NCBI RefSeq assembly: GCF_000014965.1
Contig: NC_008554.1
Coordinates: forward strand, 682,001 to 746,000
Direction of reading: 5' to 3'
Source of the DNA: Syntrophobacter fumaroxidans MPOB
Lineage (GTDB): Bacteria > Desulfobacterota > Syntrophobacteria > Syntrophobacterales > Syntrophobacteraceae
DNA: 64,000 nucleotides
Positions 8,939 to 19,290 of this stretch are shown piece by piece; within the stretch, counting starts at the first letter, position 1, and each line of letters starts with the position of its first letter. The notes under the pieces were generated by a model. It was not told the DNA's origin, made no database searches, and worked only from the letters and a program-made list of their open reading frames with translations. The position numbers were made by a program, and so were the translations under genes.

Positions 8939-10000
8939 ATGATGCGAAAAGGTTCACGATGGATTCCGGCGATCCTTGCTTCCTTTTTTGTTGTGGTTTT
9001 TCTCTCTCCCGTCGGGGCCGCCGAAAAGGCTGCCAAGAAGGACGCCAAACCGACGGCCGCATCGAACGAGACGGCAGCCAAGTCAGGGGCCTCAAAGGAA
9101 CCCGCCAAGGGCGAAAAAGTGGCCGTGGTGAACGGAACGGTCATTACCCGGGCGGAATATGAATCCGAGACCAAGCGGTTTGAGCGACAAATGGCAATGT
9201 CCGGCCAGGCCCCCGACGGGGCTCAGGTCGCGGAGATGAAAAAGAAGGTCCTGGACGGTCTTGTGGGACGCGAAGTGCTCAAGCAGCAGGCGGCCAAGCT
9301 CGGCGTCAAGGTCGATCCGGCCGAGGTGGACAAGGAGATTGCGACTCTCAAGCAGCGGTTCCCCAACGAGGATGAATTCAAGAAGGCGCTGAAGAATCTG
9401 AATCTTACGGAGGAATCGCTCAAGGCCCAGTTCACCCAGGACTTGGGCATCCGCAAGATGATTGACGAGCAGGTTGCTTCCAAGATCACGATCACGCCCG
9501 AAGAGACGAAGAAATTCTACGACGGAAATCCGGAGCTTTTCAAAACGCCGGAGATGGTCCGTGCAAGCCATGTGTTGATCAAGGTCGACCCCAAAGCCGG
9601 CGATGCGGACAAGGCCAAGGCCAAGGAACGGATCACGGCTGCTCAGAAGAAGGTGCAGGCGGGCGAGGATTTCGCGAAGGTGGCCAAAGAGGTGTCTGAA
9701 TGTCCGAGCGCGGCAAAAGGCGGCGATCTGGACTTTTTCCAGCGAGGCCAGATGGTTGGCCCCTTCGAACAGGCGGCCTTCGCACTGAAGGTCGGTTCCG
9801 TCAGTGATATCGTGGAAACCCAGTTCGGCTATCATGTGATCAAGGTCACCGACAAGAAAGAGGCCGGCGTCATGAAGTACGACGAGATCAAGGATCGGAT
9901 AGCCCAGCACCTGAAACAGGACAGGGTCAATCAGCAACTGGCCAAGTACATTGAAGAATTGAAAGCCCAGGCAAAGATAGAAATATTTCCCGTCAACTGA
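8939..10000 (+). CDS. Secreted parvulin-type peptidyl-prolyl isomerase (PpiC/SurA-like)
   Basis: A 353-residue periplasmic folding helper. The ATG at 8939 is chosen for its AGGAG 7 nt upstream and for the signal peptide that follows (WIPAILASFFVVVFLSPVGA). A Lys/Ala-rich linker and a SurA_N-like helical region come next (about residues 60-200, with VVNGTVITRAEYE). The rotamase domain follows (about 205-310: VRASHVLIKVDP, GGDLDFFQRGQMVGPFEQAAF and FGYHVIKV). The C-terminal helix ends in EELKAQAKIEIFPVN. The domain order matches SurA/PrsA-like foldases that handle exported proteins. It has its own sigma-70-like promoter and is followed by a DUF4301 gene. Confidence 0.92.
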   Translation: MMRKGSRWIPAILASFFVVVFLSPVGAAEKAAKKDAKPTAASNETAAKSGASKEPAKGEKVAVVNGTVITRAEYESETKRFERQMAMSGQAPDGAQVAEMKKKVLDGLVGREVLKQQAAKLGVKVDPAEVDKEIATLKQRFPNEDEFKKALKNLNLTEESLKAQFTQDLGIRKMIDEQVASKITITPEETKKFYDGNPELFKTPEMVRASHVLIKVDPKAGDADKAKAKERITAAQKKVQAGEDFAKVAKEVSECPSAAKGGDLDFFQRGQMVGPFEQAAFALKVGSVSDIVETQFGYHVIKVTDKKEAGVMKYDEIKDRIAQHLKQDRVNQQLAKYIEELKAQAKIEIFPVN

Positions 10001-10014
10001 TCGTTGCGCACGTG

Positions 10015-10045
10015 GACGGCGCGGGTGCTGAGCATCCGCGCCGTC
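10015..10045. other. Perfect 10-bp-stem hairpin after the PpiC gene
   Basis: GACGGCGCGG at 10015-10024 and CCGCGCCGTC at 10036-10045 are exact inverted repeats around an 11-nt loop. No T-run follows on either strand, so a classic intrinsic terminator is doubtful. An mRNA-stabilising or processing structure in the 192-bp gap before the DUF4301 gene is the alternative. Confidence 0.55.
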
Positions 10046-10192
10046 ACGCCCTGCGGTGCAGCACCGAGTCATCTTGAGCCGCAGATTCCCGGGGGCGGGT
10101 GGAGCCCGCCGGCCCCACAGGAACGTCGGCGGGCAGGGGTGCCCCCTGTCGCCGGCGATGCCGCGGGCAGAGCTCAGAGCGGATGCAATCCT

Positions 10193-11770
10193 ATGGAAAG
10201 GGTTTTGTTCAGTGATGCGGACCGCCGGCAGATCGAATCCCATGGGCTTACCGTAGACCGGGTTCTGGCGCAGATCGAAATATTTCGAAAATCCTCTTCT
10301 CTCATCACTTTGGACCGACCGTGCACCGTCGAGGACGGGGTGCACAAAATCCTCACGAGCGAGATCGAGCGATTCCTGCGGTATCACGAAAGCGCGGCCC
10401 AGGCCGAGCGGTTCATGAAGTTCATCCCGGCTTCGGGTGCCGCCACGCGCATGTTTCAATCCCTCCTTCAAATCTATTACATGCCCCAGTTTCTGGACGT
10501 CGAGGAACTGCACCGCAGAGTGGGGCAGGGTGTGGCGGTGGCCTGCGATTTCATGACGTTCCTGGAGGGGCTTTACCTGTTCCCCTTCGTGGGGGATCTG
10601 GAAAAGGTCCTGCAGGCGGACGGTTTCTCGTTGGCGATGCTCATCCGCCATTGCGAATACCGAACGATTCTGGAATACCTGCTCACGGAACGGGGTATCA
10701 ACTATGGCAACCTGCCCAAGTGCCTGCTGAAATTCCACCGCTACCCGGACGAGACGCGGACCGCCTTCGAGGAGCACCTCACCGAGTCGGCGTTCTACAT
10801 GGGCAAGCGCAGTGGAAGGTGCCGCGTTCACTTCACCGTGTCCATCGATCACGAGGAGCGGTTCAAGAGATTGATGGAGAAAGTCAGGGTGGCCTACGAG
10901 GAACGCTACGGCACAACGTACGAGATCGGTTATTCCTTCCAGAAAAGATCCACGGACACCATTGCCGTCGATATGGAGAACCGTCCGTTCCGGGACCGTT
11001 ACGGACGCCTGCACTTCAGGCCCGGCGGACACGGCGCCCTCATTGAGAACCTGAACGATCTCAAGGGAGACATCGTTTACATCAAGAACGTGGACAACCT
11101 GATTCCCGACCGCCACAAAGACCACATCGTGTTCTGGAAAAAGGTGCTTGCAGGATGCCTGGCGGAGATCCAGGATACCGTGCACGGGTACTTGCGGCGA
11201 CTCGTCGAAGAGCCTTCCCCGGAATTGATCGAGGAGATGGAATCTTATGCCAGGGGAAAGCTGCTCATCCGCTTTCCCGATGATTTCGCCGCGCGCTCCC
11301 TGGAAGAAAGAGGACGCGTGTTGATGAACAGGCTGAATCGGCCCATACGGGTCTGCGGAGTCGTTCCCAACTCAGGGGAACCTGGAGGCGCGCCGTTCTG
11401 GGTCGCGCATGACAACGGCGATGTCTCGATCCAGATCGTCGAGAAAGCCCAGGTCGATTTCGATTCCGCCCGGCAAAGGGAAACATGGATGTCCTCCACG
11501 CATTTCAATCCCGTGGACCTGGTCTGCGGGTTGCGGGATTTTGCGGGGAATAATTTCGACTTGAGGCGGTTCATCGACGACGATGCGGTGTTCATCACCA
11601 GGAAATCCAAGGACGGGAAGGATCTCAAGGCCTTGGAGCTACCCGGGTTGTGGAACGGCAGCATGGCCGGATGGATCACTCACATCGTTGAGGTTCCGAA
11701 GATAACCTTCAATCCCGTGAAGTCCGTGTTCGATCTGCTCCGCCCCGAACACCAGCCCGAGGAATATTAG
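10193..11770 (+). CDS. DUF4301 family protein
   Basis: A 525-residue cytoplasmic protein with no signal peptide or TM segment. Phrases such as FIPASGAATRMFQ, NYGNLPKCLLKFHRY, RPGGHGALIENLN and FWVAHDNGDVSIQI match the DUF4301 family as I know it. The glycine-rich GGHGALIENL segment and the ASGAATR motif recall sugar-nucleotidyltransferase or nucleotide-binding folds, but no reaction has been assigned. The ATG at 10193 has only a weak ribosome site; family similarity begins shortly after it. It probably depends on the ppiC promoter, or on one in the 192-bp gap. Confidence 0.85.
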   Translation: MERVLFSDADRRQIESHGLTVDRVLAQIEIFRKSSSLITLDRPCTVEDGVHKILTSEIERFLRYHESAAQAERFMKFIPASGAATRMFQSLLQIYYMPQFLDVEELHRRVGQGVAVACDFMTFLEGLYLFPFVGDLEKVLQADGFSLAMLIRHCEYRTILEYLLTERGINYGNLPKCLLKFHRYPDETRTAFEEHLTESAFYMGKRSGRCRVHFTVSIDHEERFKRLMEKVRVAYEERYGTTYEIGYSFQKRSTDTIAVDMENRPFRDRYGRLHFRPGGHGALIENLNDLKGDIVYIKNVDNLIPDRHKDHIVFWKKVLAGCLAEIQDTVHGYLRRLVEEPSPELIEEMESYARGKLLIRFPDDFAARSLEERGRVLMNRLNRPIRVCGVVPNSGEPGGAPFWVAHDNGDVSIQIVEKAQVDFDSARQRETWMSSTHFNPVDLVCGLRDFAGNNFDLRRFIDDDAVFITRKSKDGKDLKALELPGLWNGSMAGWITHIVEVPKITFNPVKSVFDLLRPEHQPEEY

Positions 11771-12343
11771 GCCGGCGTCCGGTCGGCCCGGGAAGATCTT
11801 CAGCCGCAAACGACTCTTCGCCGCATCCCCCAAACCGCCGTGAGCCCGAAGCTCCCGAAGAAACATGAAAATCCGCGTCGTCATTTCCGCCCTCAAAAGT
11901 GTAGCGACTGTATTCCTTGTCAACTATTGAGCTGAGTACAAGGGTGGTACGGTTTCGTCGTGCCCAAGCGTGAGGCCGCATCTCCCGTCCACTCTGTCCT
12001 GTCCCTTCGAAACCGGGCGCCGACCTTGGGCGAATGACAAAAAAAATGAGATGGTGCCGGGCCGCGGCACGGTGAAACCAAAGCGCTGATCCGGGTTCTT
12101 TCGTGTTCTTTTCAGACTCATTCGATCTTTTATTGTACAGGGAGATCGCGGAGCAAGCCATGAGTCGGACGGGACGCGATATCTTGAAGGAATGTGATGT
12201 GATTACGGCAGAATATTCGGTGCCGGCGATTCGCATGGGCAGGCGGCCTTTTTGAAACGGCAAACTAAAGAGTGACAATTTTGTAGAAATGGGATATTTG
12301 ATGCCGGTAATCATCACACTGCGGAAGGGCGGGATCACCGGAC
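11771..12343. other. Intergenic region upstream of the sigma-54 activator gene
   Basis: About 570 bp without a convincing gene. It holds the palindromic element at 11915-11943 described separately, and AT-rich DNA near 12250-12300 (TTGAAA and CAATTT about 18 bp apart) that might promote the activator gene. One long minus-strand open frame crosses it but lacks protein-like composition. Confidence 0.45.
11915..11943. repeat. Palindromic dispersed element, copy 1
   Basis: The arms CCTTGT (11915-11920) and ACAAGG (11938-11943) flank an inner imperfect palindrome, CAACTATTGAGCTGA. The 28 bases at 11906-11933 match 49286-49313 at 25 positions. Both copies lie in gene-free DNA. It is probably a REP-like or end-of-element sequence. 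Confidence 0.55.
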
Positions 12344-13870
12344 ATGAGCGAAAACTACAACCTGGAAGAACTGCGGACACTCCACGAAATCGCGAGAGTG
12401 GTATCGCGTTCCGCCGAATTGAAGGATCAGCTTCAGCAAACGCTGGACATTCTCAGCTCGCGGCTGGGCATGGAAAGGGGTATGGTCTCGGTGCTGGATC
12501 TCCAGACGGGGGAGGCATGGCTGGACGTGGCCCGCGGGGTTGACGTCGAGAGGGGCACCATCCGTTATCGGCCCGGGGAGGGGATCACCGGCAAGGTCGC
12601 CCAGAGCGGCCGTCCGATGGGGATTGCCAACCTGGGTGATGAGGCGCTCTTCCTGGACCGCACCGGGGCGAGGCGTTCGCTCAACCGCGAGGAACTGGCC
12701 TTCCTGTGCGTGCCGATTTTCTATCAGGGCAGGAGCGTGGGGGTGCTCTCGGCCGACAAGCTGGCTCGCCGGGTGGAGGACCTCGACAAGGAAGTCGAAA
12801 TCCTGTCGGCCGTGGCGGAGCTCCTGGGCAAGGTGGTCCATTTTCGCGCGGTGGAAGAGGAGAATAGCCGTCTGCGGCGCATGCTGGCCGAGGCCCGACG
12901 GCCCACGACGAACATCATCGGCCGGTCCAAGGTGATCCAGGAGGTGTTGAGGGCCATCGACCAGGTGGCGGACACCAACACCACGGTGCTCATTTCGGGG
13001 GAAACCGGGACCGGCAAGGAATTGGTGGCCAGGGCCATCCACGACAACAGTCGCAGAGCCAAGGGGCCGCTGGTCCAGGTCAACTGCGCCGCCATGCCGG
13101 ACACTCTCCTGGAAAGCGAGCTGTTCGGTCACGAGAAGGGGGCTTTCACCGGCGCCGTCACGCGCAGGCGCGGGCGCTTCGAAGAAGCCCAGGGCGGAAC
13201 GATCTTCCTGGACGAGGTGGGCGAGCTGTCTCCCATCGCACAGGCGAAGCTGCTGCGCGTTCTCCAGGAACGCGAATTCCAGCCTCTCGGTTCCTCGCGG
13301 ACGGTCAAGGTGGATGTCCGTGTCATTACGGCGTCCAACAAGGATTTGGAAAAGGAAGTCGCGCTGGGGACCTTCCGGTCCGATCTCTACTACCGGCTGA
13401 ACGTGTTCCCGATTTTCCTCCCGCCGCTCAGGGAACGCGGACCGGATATTCTGCTGCTCGCCGATTATTTCGTGCTCAAGTACGCGCGGGAACTGGACAA
13501 GGATGTGAAGCGAATCACCACCAGCGCCATCGACATGCTCATGTGCTATCACTGGCCCGGGAATGTCCGGGAGTTGGAGAACTGCATCGAACGGGCCGTG
13601 CTGCTCGCCGGCGGGAATGCCGTCGATTCCTGGCATCTGCCGCCGACGCTTCAGATGAAGCCGGTCGGAATGCAGAACGTCAGCCGGGGAAAGCTCGAGG
13701 CACTGGTGAGCGCCTTCGAAAGGGACCTCATCACGGACGCCCTCAAAGACGTGCGCGGCAACCAGTCCCAGGCCGCCCGTCTCCTGGGCACCACCAAGCG
13801 GATCGTTCAATACAAGGTGGAAAAATACGGCATCGATCCGAGGCGCTTCCGGGTCAAGGCCCCGGCATAG
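12344..13870 (+). CDS. Sigma-54-dependent activator with N-terminal GAF domain (NifA-like)
   Basis: A 508-residue enhancer-binding protein that remodels sigma-54 RNA polymerase by ATP hydrolysis. The N-terminal GAF sensor domain (about residues 20-165) is followed by a linker and the AAA+ core: Walker A GETGTGKE near 219, the sigma-54-contacting loop GAFTGA near 266, Walker [13 protein letters not shown], and [16 protein letters not shown]. The C-terminal Fis-type HTH ends in [25 protein letters not shown]. This order is that of NifA rather than NtrC, because there is no receiver domain. A -24/-12 promoter lies 132 bp after its stop, in front of nadE-glnB-glnD, and another precedes glnA. Those two are its most likely targets. 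Confidence 0.93.
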   Translation: MSENYNLEELRTLHEIARVVSRSAELKDQLQQTLDILSSRLGMERGMVSVLDLQTGEAWLDVARGVDVERGTIRYRPGEGITGKVAQSGRPMGIANLGDEALFLDRTGARRSLNREELAFLCVPIFYQGRSVGVLSADKLARRVEDLDKEVEILSAVAELLGKVVHFRAVEEENSRLRRMLAEARRPTTNIIGRSKVIQEVLRAIDQVADTNTTVLISGETGTGKELVARAIHDNSRRAKGPLVQVNCAAMPDTLLESELFGHEKGAFTGAVTRRRGRFEEAQGGTIFLDEVGELSPIAQAKLLRVLQEREFQPLGSSRTVKVDVRVITASNKDLEKEVALGTFRSDLYYRLNVFPIFLPPLRERGPDILLLADYFVLKYARELDKDVKRITTSAIDMLMCYHWPGNVRELENCIERAVLLAGGNAVDSWHLPPTLQMKPVGMQNVSRGKLEALVSAFERDLITDALKDVRGNQSQAARLLGTTKRIVQYKVEKYGIDPRRFRVKAPA

Positions 13871-13919
13871 CCGGCGCACCCGGGCGCAAAGAGGCTCCGG
13901 GAGGCCGATGGGTCCGCCC

Positions 13920-13946
13920 CGCTCTCGCACGCCGGGTGGGAGAGCG
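13920..13946. promoter_or_regulatory. Inverted repeat upstream of the nadE sigma-54 promoter
   Basis: CGCTCTC (13920-13926) and GAGAGCG (13940-13946) form arms with a further CAC/GTG pair inside. The centre lies about 70 bp upstream of the -24 element at 14002. It also sits about 50 bp after the activator stop codon. It may be an enhancer site for the activator or a terminator; the lack of a T-run favours the former. Confidence 0.4.
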
Positions 13947-14001
13947 ATTGCGGTGAAGCGTTCAAAGGCAATCCCCGGCGATTCGGAACGTCAGGGCATC
14001 A

Positions 14002-14017
14002 TGGCACGGTTCTTGCC
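14002..14017 (+). promoter_or_regulatory. Sigma-54 (-24/-12) promoter of nadE-glnB-glnD
   Basis: The sequence TGGCACGGTTCTTGCC has GG at 14003-14004 and GC at 14015-14016 with exactly 10 bp between. It matches the TGGCAC-N5-TTGC consensus. Transcription should start near 14028, about 150 nt before nadE. Confidence 0.85.
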
Positions 14018-14176
14018 CCTTGAAGCAGCGGCCGGTGGGCAGGCCCGGTTTCCGGCCGACAACCCCGCCGTTTGCGCGGCGGGCCTGAAGGCACCGGATT
14101 TCCCCGAGCCTTCGCCGTCGCCGGGAAGGCCGTCGTCCGCCGTTCACGGTGAACCTGAAAGCGACAGGATACGCGA

Positions 14177-15835
14177 ATGCGAATAGCCATAGGACAGATC
14201 GATCCCTTCATCGGGGATTTCAAGGGGAACGCGGCCAAGATTTGCGACGGAGTCGACCGGGCCCGCCGGGAGGGCTGCGACCTGGTCGTCTTTCCCGAGA
14301 TGGCGCTCATCGGTTATCCTCCGCGCGATCTGCTCGACAAGCCGAGCTTCGTGCGCACGAGCAGGGAGCACTGGGAGGCAATTCGCGAGGCAAGCCGGGG
14401 AATTGGAGTGATTTTCGGGGCGGTGGACGAGAATCCGAACGGGACCGGCAAACCGTACCACAACGCGGCGGTTTTTTTCGACGACGGAAAACCGGCCGCG
14501 ATTGCGCACAAGATGCTCCTGCCGTCCTACGACGTGTTCGACGAGGAGCGCTATTTCGAGCCCGGCAAGCATGCCACTTGGGTGGACTTCAGGGGGGAGC
14601 GGCTGGGGATCACCATCTGCGAGGACGTTTGGAACGTGCCGCGGTTCCTGCCGCGCCGGCTGTATCACTGCGATCCTATTCGCGAGCTCGAACAGGCTTC
14701 GGTGAGCGTGATCGTGAACATCTCGGCTTCGCCCTATCACGTGGGCAAGGCGAGTTACGTGGGAGAGCTGTTGCGAAGCCATGCGCAGCGCTCCGGGACC
14801 CAGGTGATCTACGTGAACCAGGTGGGTGGAAACGACGAACTGATCTTCCACGGGCACAGTATGGTCTGGGACGAGGCCGGGAAGCTCGTGGCAAGCGCCG
14901 CCGACTTCAGGGAAGACTTCGTCGTCTACGATACGCGCACGCACGCGGGGAAACTGCATGCCGTTGGCGGAGACCAGGCGGAGGAAGTCATCGAGGCGCT
15001 CGTTCTGGGCCTCAGGGACTACGTCCGCAAGAATCGCTTCGGGAAAGCCGTGGTGGGGCTGAGCGGAGGCGTGGACTCGGCCCTGACGGTTTGCCTCGCC
15101 GTTCTGGCCCTGGGGGCGGAAAACGTGCTCGGGGTCGGCATGCCCGGCCCCTTCAACGCCCCGGAGAGCCTCGAAGACGCAAAAGAGCTTGCCCGACGGC
15201 TGGGGATCGCTTTCGAAACGGTGCCCATCGGGGATTTGTTCGACGCTGCGTTGCGCACGCTTGCCCCGCCGTTCCACGGGCAGCCTCGGGACGTCACGGA
15301 AGAAAACCTCCAGGCCCGCATCCGGGGGATGATCCTCATGGCGATTTCCAACAAGTTCAACCGGATCCTCCTCAGCACCGGAAACAAGTCGGAAATCGCC
15401 GTCGGTTACTGCACGCTCTACGGGGACATGAACGGTGGACTGTCGGTCCTCGGGGACGTCCCGAAGACCATGGTGTACGAACTGGCAAGAAAATTGAACG
15501 CACAGCATGACTGGATCCCGGAACGGACCCTCGTGAGGGCGCCGTCCGCGGAATTGAGACCGGATCAGACGGATCAGGACACTCTGCCCCCGTACGAAGT
15601 CCTCGACGCCATTCTGGCCGACTACGTGGAAAAACGGCTGCCGGCCGAAGAGATTGCGTCTCACGGCTGGGACGCCGCTCTGGTCAAGTGGGTGACGGAT
15701 CGAGTGGACTGCAACGAATACAAGCGATGGCAGGCGCCCCCCATTCTCAGGGTCACCACCAAGGCATTCGGGATGGGGCGCCGCAATCCCATCGCTCACG
15801 GCTACAGGGAAGGCGGGGCGCGGCAGTGCTCATGA
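14177..15835 (+). CDS. nadE: Glutamine-dependent NAD+ synthetase
   Basis: Converts nicotinate adenine dinucleotide to NAD+ using ATP and glutamine ammonia. The 552-residue protein fuses an N-terminal nitrilase-fold glutaminase to a C-terminal NAD synthetase. The glutaminase triad is visible: Glu in FPEMALIGYPPRDLL, Lys in HKMLLPSYDVF and Cys in GITICEDVWN. The synthetase has the PP-loop GLSGGVDSAL and STGNKSEIAVGYCTLYGDMNGG. The gene is first in a nadE-glnB-glnD operon behind a sigma-54 promoter, which ties NAD synthesis to nitrogen control because glutamine is the nitrogen donor. Confidence 0.96.
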   Translation: MRIAIGQIDPFIGDFKGNAAKICDGVDRARREGCDLVVFPEMALIGYPPRDLLDKPSFVRTSREHWEAIREASRGIGVIFGAVDENPNGTGKPYHNAAVFFDDGKPAAIAHKMLLPSYDVFDEERYFEPGKHATWVDFRGERLGITICEDVWNVPRFLPRRLYHCDPIRELEQASVSVIVNISASPYHVGKASYVGELLRSHAQRSGTQVIYVNQVGGNDELIFHGHSMVWDEAGKLVASAADFREDFVVYDTRTHAGKLHAVGGDQAEEVIEALVLGLRDYVRKNRFGKAVVGLSGGVDSALTVCLAVLALGAENVLGVGMPGPFNAPESLEDAKELARRLGIAFETVPIGDLFDAALRTLAPPFHGQPRDVTEENLQARIRGMILMAISNKFNRILLSTGNKSEIAVGYCTLYGDMNGGLSVLGDVPKTMVYELARKLNAQHDWIPERTLVRAPSAELRPDQTDQDTLPPYEVLDAILADYVEKRLPAEEIASHGWDAALVKWVTDRVDCNEYKRWQAPPILRVTTKAFGMGRRNPIAHGYREGGARQCS

Positions 15836-16222
<387 letters not shown>

Positions 16223-16235
16223 AACGGATAACACG

Positions 16236-18830
16236 ATGCACTTGCGTCCCCAGCTCTCCCGAAAGCTCAAAGACCTCCGGGAAACCTTCCAGCAGATGTG
16301 CCGGGAGGACGTCCCCGGCGTGCTTGCGGCGCGCACCTACGCGCACCAGTTTCATGAAAGCCTCAGGAAGGCTTTTCCCGAAACGGTCGTGCCCGAGGAC
16401 GGCTGGGGGCTGCTTGCGGTCGGCGGCTTCGGACGCGGCGAGCTGGGATTCGCCTCGGATATCGATCTCCTGCTGCTGTACCGAAACCGGCTGGTCAAAT
16501 CCCACGAGGCCCTTTTCAAGGAACTGGTCTACTGCCTGTGGGACAGCGGGTTCGAAGTCGGCCACGCAACGGCTTCCCTGTCCTCGATGAAACGGATGGC
16601 CCAGGATGACTTCACCGTGCTGACCAACATCCTCGAAGCCAGGCTCATCGCGGGCGATCCCAAGCTGTTCTCGGAATGGCGCGAATCCTTTTTCAACGGC
16701 TTCGGGAGGCAGAGCAGGAAAAAATTCCTGCAGAACCTCGTCGGTTACCGCGAGGAACGCCAACAGCAGTACGGCGGAAGCTCCTACCTGCAGGAACCGC
16801 ACGTGAAGGAGGGGGTCGGCGCCATGCGGGACGTCCACATCCTGCGCTGGGCCGGCCACGTGTTCCTGCGGGATCCTTCCTTTGCGGCCATGGTTCGCAA
16901 GGAGCTGATGACCAACCAGGAGAAGCTCTGGCTGGAGCAGGCGTACGATTTCCTCTGGCGCGTGCGCCTGCAGTTGCACCGGCTGACCGGGCGCAGGCAG
17001 GATCAGCTGCTGTTCATGGAACAGGAACAGATCGCCGAGCGGTTCGGGTGCATGGCCGGTCAGCAGGGTTCCGCGGTGGAAGTGTTCATGCGGTTGTATT
17101 ACCGGCACACGTCGCGCATCCGCCGCACCGCGTCGTTCTTCCTGGAACGAGTGGGAGAAACGCAGAAAAGCTTTCCGGGTCTGCGCCCGCGGCGCAGGAT
17201 TCTTCCCGGACCGTTCCTGCTCGAAGGCAAGCACCTCAACTTCATGGAACCGGAATGGATCAAAAAGGATCCGCGCCTGCTGATGCGCTTCTTCTGGCAG
17301 GCCGCCCTCTCCGATGCGCACTTCCACCACCAGGCCGGGCAGATCATCCGGGAGAACCTCGCGGTCTTCACCGATGAAGCCAGAAGAGATCCCGAGGTGG
17401 TGAAGCAGTTTTTCGATATCCTGCTGGATTCCGAGCACGCGTTTTCGGTCGTGAACGTGATGCTCGAAACCGGGTTCCTCGAGGTCTTCATTCCCGAATT
17501 CGCCGCGGTGCGCTACCGGGTGCAAAATGACGTGTATCACCTCTACACGGTCGACGAGCACCTGCTGCGGACGGTCTGGCAGATGCACCAGATGGAACGG
17601 GGCGACGACGAGGTCGCGGGCGAACTGAACCCGAGTGACATTTTCGTACACGTGAAGTCGCGGCGGGTCCTCTACCTCGCGGCGCTCGTGCACGACATCG
17701 GCAAGGGCGACGGCAGGAATCATGCGGTGCGCGGCGGCGCCATGGCCGGGCCCATTGCGGAAAGGCTCGGCTTGGACACGCACGAAACCGGCCTGCTCCG
17801 GTTTCTTGTGGAGCATCACCTGATCCTGGCCGAAACCGCGCTCAAGCGCGACCTGATGGACGAGAAGCCCATCGCTCAATGCGCCATCCAGATCAAGGAC
17901 CGGGAGCGCCTCCAGATGCTCTACCTGCTCACCATCGCCGACTCCCGGGCCACCGGCCCCGGCGCCTGGAGCACGTGGAAGGCCTCACTGGTCCGGGAGT
18001 TGTTCGTCAAGGTCGACCGGGTCCTTGCGCGGGGCGATCTCCAGGGACAGGACCTGGAGCAGCGGTCCGGGGAGGTCCAGGAAAACGTGCTCGACCTGGT
18101 GAGCGATCCGGCCGAGCGCGAAAGGGTTCGGCACTGGCTGGAACGGGTTTCGTACCGTTATCTCCTGTCCCAGGCCCCGACCGCGATCGTCGAGCATCAC
18201 CGGATGGAGCGGGCGCTGGGGAACAAACCCCTGGTGTTGGCCTCGAGCCCGGCCGAGGGCGAAATGTGGCAGTTGACGGTCGTCACCGCCGATCGTCCCG
18301 GCCTGTTCGCGCTCATCACGGGAGTCCTGTGGGCGCGCGGGCTCAATATCCTCTCGGCCGACATCTTCACCTGGGAGTCCGGCGTGGCGCTGGATGTGCT
18401 GATCGTGGAACGGCTTCCCGACCCGCTGCATCCGCGGGAACTGTGGGAAAGGGTGGAGGCCGATCTCGGCAGGGCGCTCGAGCACCGCGGGTACCTGGAC
18501 GAGCTCCTGTCGAACAAACGAAAACCATCAATTTTGCAGCAGAAGAATCTTCCGCGCAAGGACGACATCGTGCTCGTCGACGAAGAGGCGTCCGATTTCT
18601 ACACCATCATCGAAGTCTACACCTGGGACCGTCCTGGGGTGCTCCATTGCATCACCGACACCCTGTACCACCTGGATGTCTCCATCCAGCTCGCCAAAAT
18701 CTCCACTCCCGGCGCTCAAGTTGCAGATGTTTTCTACGTGACGGATCTGAGCGGCAACAAGCTGATGGACTATGAGATGCACGAGAAGATTCGCGTAAGC
18801 CTCCTGGACAGTCTCACGCGGGTGGGCTGA
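16236..18830 (+). CDS. glnD: P-II uridylyltransferase / uridylyl-removing enzyme
   Basis: Bifunctional sensor of glutamine that adds UMP to P-II or removes it. The 864-residue protein shows the nucleotidyltransferase motif GGFGRGELGFASDIDLLLLY (about residues 60-80), an HD hydrolase motif LVHDIGKGDGRNH (about 484) and two C-terminal ACT domains (near VVTADRPGLFALITG and EVYTWDRPGVLHCITD). The ATG at 16236 is chosen for family length. An in-frame GTG at 16197 inside glnB is possible and would imply tight coupling, but neither has a strong ribosome site. Confidence 0.95.
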   Translation: MHLRPQLSRKLKDLRETFQQMCREDVPGVLAARTYAHQFHESLRKAFPETVVPEDGWGLLAVGGFGRGELGFASDIDLLLLYRNRLVKSHEALFKELVYCLWDSGFEVGHATASLSSMKRMAQDDFTVLTNILEARLIAGDPKLFSEWRESFFNGFGRQSRKKFLQNLVGYREERQQQYGGSSYLQEPHVKEGVGAMRDVHILRWAGHVFLRDPSFAAMVRKELMTNQEKLWLEQAYDFLWRVRLQLHRLTGRRQDQLLFMEQEQIAERFGCMAGQQGSAVEVFMRLYYRHTSRIRRTASFFLERVGETQKSFPGLRPRRRILPGPFLLEGKHLNFMEPEWIKKDPRLLMRFFWQAALSDAHFHHQAGQIIRENLAVFTDEARRDPEVVKQFFDILLDSEHAFSVVNVMLETGFLEVFIPEFAAVRYRVQNDVYHLYTVDEHLLRTVWQMHQMERGDDEVAGELNPSDIFVHVKSRRVLYLAALVHDIGKGDGRNHAVRGGAMAGPIAERLGLDTHETGLLRFLVEHHLILAETALKRDLMDEKPIAQCAIQIKDRERLQMLYLLTIADSRATGPGAWSTWKASLVRELFVKVDRVLARGDLQGQDLEQRSGEVQENVLDLVSDPAERERVRHWLERVSYRYLLSQAPTAIVEHHRMERALGNKPLVLASSPAEGEMWQLTVVTADRPGLFALITGVLWARGLNILSADIFTWESGVALDVLIVERLPDPLHPRELWERVEADLGRALEHRGYLDELLSNKRKPSILQQKNLPRKDDIVLVDEEASDFYTIIEVYTWDRPGVLHCITDTLYHLDVSIQLAKISTPGAQVADVFYVTDLSGNKLMDYEMHEKIRVSLLDSLTRVG

Positions 18831-19290
18831 CGCGGCCGAACGCAGGCGGTCCGGCGCCAGTGGTGTGAGAATGTGGGGCGCGGGTCGAGTGTTCGGAAAG
18901 CGGCATCCGAAGGTAACATTTTTGTATCGTCGAATCGACGAGCCGTCACACCGGACGAAATCCTGACGAATCGGGCAGTTAGGTTTCAGATACTGAGGCT
19001 GTGGGTACCGAACGACCCGGAACGGGCAGAATGATAGAACAAATTTGTTCCGTTTTTGCATTCGATGGAAGGCTTTCACTCGGGTTTTCGGATGCTCGGG
19101 GCCGATCGCGCGGAAAAATCGCGCCGGGGAGAAAATTTTTTTCACTGGGGGAGACGGTCGAGCCCGCGGACGCGCCAGCCGATGCTCAGGCGGTCTTCGC
19201 GCGGCGTGTTTTCCCCGCCGGGCGAAGGGGAAATGTACACTGGCCGCCCCGGGATAAAAAAAGTCGCCCGTCATGGGTTTCGGACAGGAT
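18831..19290. other. Regulatory intergenic region upstream of glnA
   Basis: About 460 bp with no supported gene. It contains inverted arms TTTCCCC (19210-19216) and GGGGAAA (19227-19233), centred about 70 bp upstream of the sigma-54 promoter. That is the same distance as the inverted repeat before nadE, although the sequences differ. A role as an activator site is inference. Confidence 0.4.

Noticed and set aside
9092-11185. 697-codon open frame on the minus strand across the PpiC and DUF4301 genes
   Set aside because: It spans two real genes and their gap, has no ribosome site and no recognisable motif; its openness comes from GC-rich third positions.
12335-13930. 531-codon minus-strand frame opposite the sigma-54 activator
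   Set aside because: The activator strand has Walker and GAFTGA motifs; the opposite frame has none.
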